In this document: positions 63,131-64,000 of the stretch, in pieces
Layout of the letters: every line of letters begins with the position of its first letter
Position numbering within the stretch: the stretch's first letter is position 1
Source: Rallus limicola
Lineage: Eukaryota > Chordata > Aves > Gruiformes > Rallidae
Assembly (NCBI GenBank): GCA_022605955.1
Contig: JAKCOZ010000578.1
Location: 57,438 to 121,437, forward strand
Reading direction: 5' to 3'
DNA length: 64,000 nucleotides
The notes under the pieces: model-generated
What the model saw: only the letters and a program-made list of their open reading frames with translations
Database searches by the model: none
Told to the model about the DNA's origin: nothing
Translations under genes and position numbers: made by a program

Positions 63131-64000
63131 AAACGTCCAGCAATAACTCCCAAAGTAAAGAAGCTAGGCATGAAAGGCATAGCTTGTCTGAAACCTCCTA
63201 ACAGGACACACAAGCAGACCCTGTCACTTTGGCTCTCAGCCTTTTCCTTTGCCTGGAAAGAAGGAACATACCTGCTACCTATAAAAGTGCGTTTCTCGGC
63301 CCTAGCAGACTGCAGTTCAAAACATGCTAAACGTCCAGCAATAACTGCTAAAGTAAAGAAGCTAGGCATGAAAGGCATAGCTTGTCTGAAACCTCCTAAC
63401 AGGACACACAAGCAGACCCTGTCACTTTGGCTCTCAGCCTTTTCCTTTGCCTGGAAAGAGGGAACATGCCTGGAACCTCCTACGGTGCTTTTCTCGGCCC
63501 TAGCAGACTGCAGTTCAAAACATGCTAAACGTCCAGCAATAACTCCCAAAGTAAAGAAGCTAGGACTGAAAGGCATAGCTTGTCTGAAACGTCCTAACAG
63601 GACATACAAGCAGACCCTGTCACTTTGGCTCTCAGCCTTTTCCTTTGCCTGGAAAGAGGGAACATGCCTGGAACCTCATACGGTGCTTTTCTCGGCCCTA
63701 GCAGACTGCAGTTCAAAACATGCTAAACGTCCAGCAATAACTCCCAAGTAAAGAAGCTAGGCATGAAAGGCATAGCTTGTCTGAAACCTCCTAACAGGGA
63801 CACACAAGCAGACCCTGTCACTTTGGCTCTCAGCCTTTTCCTTTGCCTGGAAAGAAGGAACATACCTGCTACCTCCTACAGTGCTTTTCTCGGCCCTAGC
63901 AGACTGCAGTTCAAAACATGCTAAACGTCCAGCAATAACTCCCAAAGTAAAGAAGCTAGGACTGAAAGGCATAGCTTGTCTGAAACCTCCTAACAGGACA
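63131..64000 (-). repeat. Satellite tail at the window edge
   Basis: About 4.4 monomers. A further CTATAAAAGTGCG plus GCTAAAGTAAAG monomer starts near 63279, 1,387 bp (7 monomers plus one base) after the one at 61892. It is followed by another GAAACGTCCTAAC/GGACATACAAG monomer near 63588. The order differs from that after 49.05 kb. The array continues past the window. Confidence 0.88.

Larger units (their letters stand above)
49173..63799. other. Zone of abrupt single-base indels (probable low consensus accuracy)
   Basis: About 45 single-base indels, mostly one extra base in a run: GAGGGG at 49172, CTTTGTC at 49492, CCTTCC near 49985, AAAACC near 50097, CTCCCC near 50846, TTTCCC near 54513, CGGGCCC near 57342, and so on to CAGGGA near 63796. 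A few are losses (TTTGCTGG near 50752, CTCGCCC near 59526, CCCAAG near 63744). The preceding 49 kb has about four. Nothing in the underlying satellite changes here. The pattern resembles unpolished or low-depth long-read consensus; true mutational decay of one segment is less likely. Confidence 0.85.
1..64000. repeat. 198-bp satellite DNA array filling the window
   Basis: Every part of the window is a copy of one 198-bp monomer, about 323 copies, arranged head to tail apart from a single orientation switch at 18142. Landmarks recur at exact multiples of 198 bp (for example the ATGCCTTTCA start at 24, 222, 420, 618, 816 and onward to 18048). Copies differ by a limited set of recurring substitutions, and the main subtypes differ at roughly five positions. 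No unique flank, gene, transposon end or microsatellite interrupts the array. Arrays like this are known from centromeric, pericentromeric and subtelomeric heterochromatin; which applies here is inference. I do not recognise the monomer as a named family. Confidence 0.98.
18142..64000 (-). repeat. Satellite block in reverse orientation (about 231 monomers)
   Basis: From the junction to the window end every monomer is the reverse complement of the first block. It reads on the + strand as GTTCAAAACATGCTAAACG, then CTCCCAAAGTAAAGAAGC and so on. The same diagnostic variants occur as in the forward block (TAA marker, GCTAAAGTAAAG variant, CTATAAAAG variant), so both blocks belong to one family. 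Up to 49172 phase is kept except for one-base changes near 20886 (+1), 31270 (-1), 35881 (-1) and 37464 (-1). After 49173 single-base indels become frequent. Confidence 0.97.

Noticed and set aside
49173..63799. Frameshifted or decaying genes in the 49-64 kb zone
   Set aside because: The short overlapping ORFs there come from one-base indels breaking the repeat's open frame. The underlying sequence is the same satellite.
1..64000. CRISPR array
   Set aside because: The period is 198 bp and the whole period is conserved; there are no unique spacers between short repeats, no leader and no cas genes.
1..64000. Alpha satellite or another CENP-B-binding satellite
   Set aside because: The period is 198, not 171 bp. 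I looked for TTCGNNNNANNCGGG; the few TTCG occurrences (such as 10921, 12901, 13495, 20883) are not followed by the CGGG part.

Overview
The whole window is satellite DNA. It is one uninterrupted tandem array of a 198-bp monomer, about 323 copies, with no unique sequence at either edge. I see no credible protein-coding gene, RNA gene, CRISPR array or mobile element. The sequence points to a eukaryotic genome: a long, homogeneous, high-copy array with higher-order repeats (HORs) is typical of centromeric, pericentromeric or subtelomeric heterochromatin. All three CpG sites of the monomer show recurrent CpG-to-TpG/CpA changes, which fits a CpG-methylating host such as a vertebrate or plant. I do not recognise the family. 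It is not 171-bp alpha satellite, and I found no CENP-B box.

Layout. Positions 1-18141 hold about 91.6 monomers in one orientation, phased at 198 bp without an indel. At 18142 the array switches orientation through a foldback junction: a 52-bp perfect inverted repeat around a 36-nt spacer, with 4-bp microhomology (GTTC). Positions 18142-64000 hold about 231 monomers in the opposite orientation. Monomer variants are arranged in HORs: TAA-marked blocks of 6, 10, 10 and 16 monomers at 816-9131; a 3-monomer cassette at 10716, 12696 and 13290; an 8-monomer (1,584-bp) tandem duplication at 26233-29400; a 1,583-bp duplication at 35881/37464; a 23-monomer (4,554-bp) tandem duplication around 37996-47103; and a second version of about 30.2-49.05 kb at about 50-63.1 kb, roughly 100 monomers downstream. 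That downstream version lacks the 1,583-bp and 4,554-bp duplications.

From 49173 to 63799 the sequence changes character. Single-base indels, mostly one extra base in a short run, occur every few hundred bases, against about four in the preceding 49 kb. This looks like lower consensus accuracy or a poorly resolved repeat in a long-read assembly, laid over real structural differences.

Reading-frame caution. The monomer is 66 codons long and happens to lack stops in one frame on each strand, so ORFs of up to 3,934 codons appear on both strands. They overlap each other, two of them read straight through the inversion, and stop-containing monomers have been amplified. I treat them all as artefacts of the repeat.
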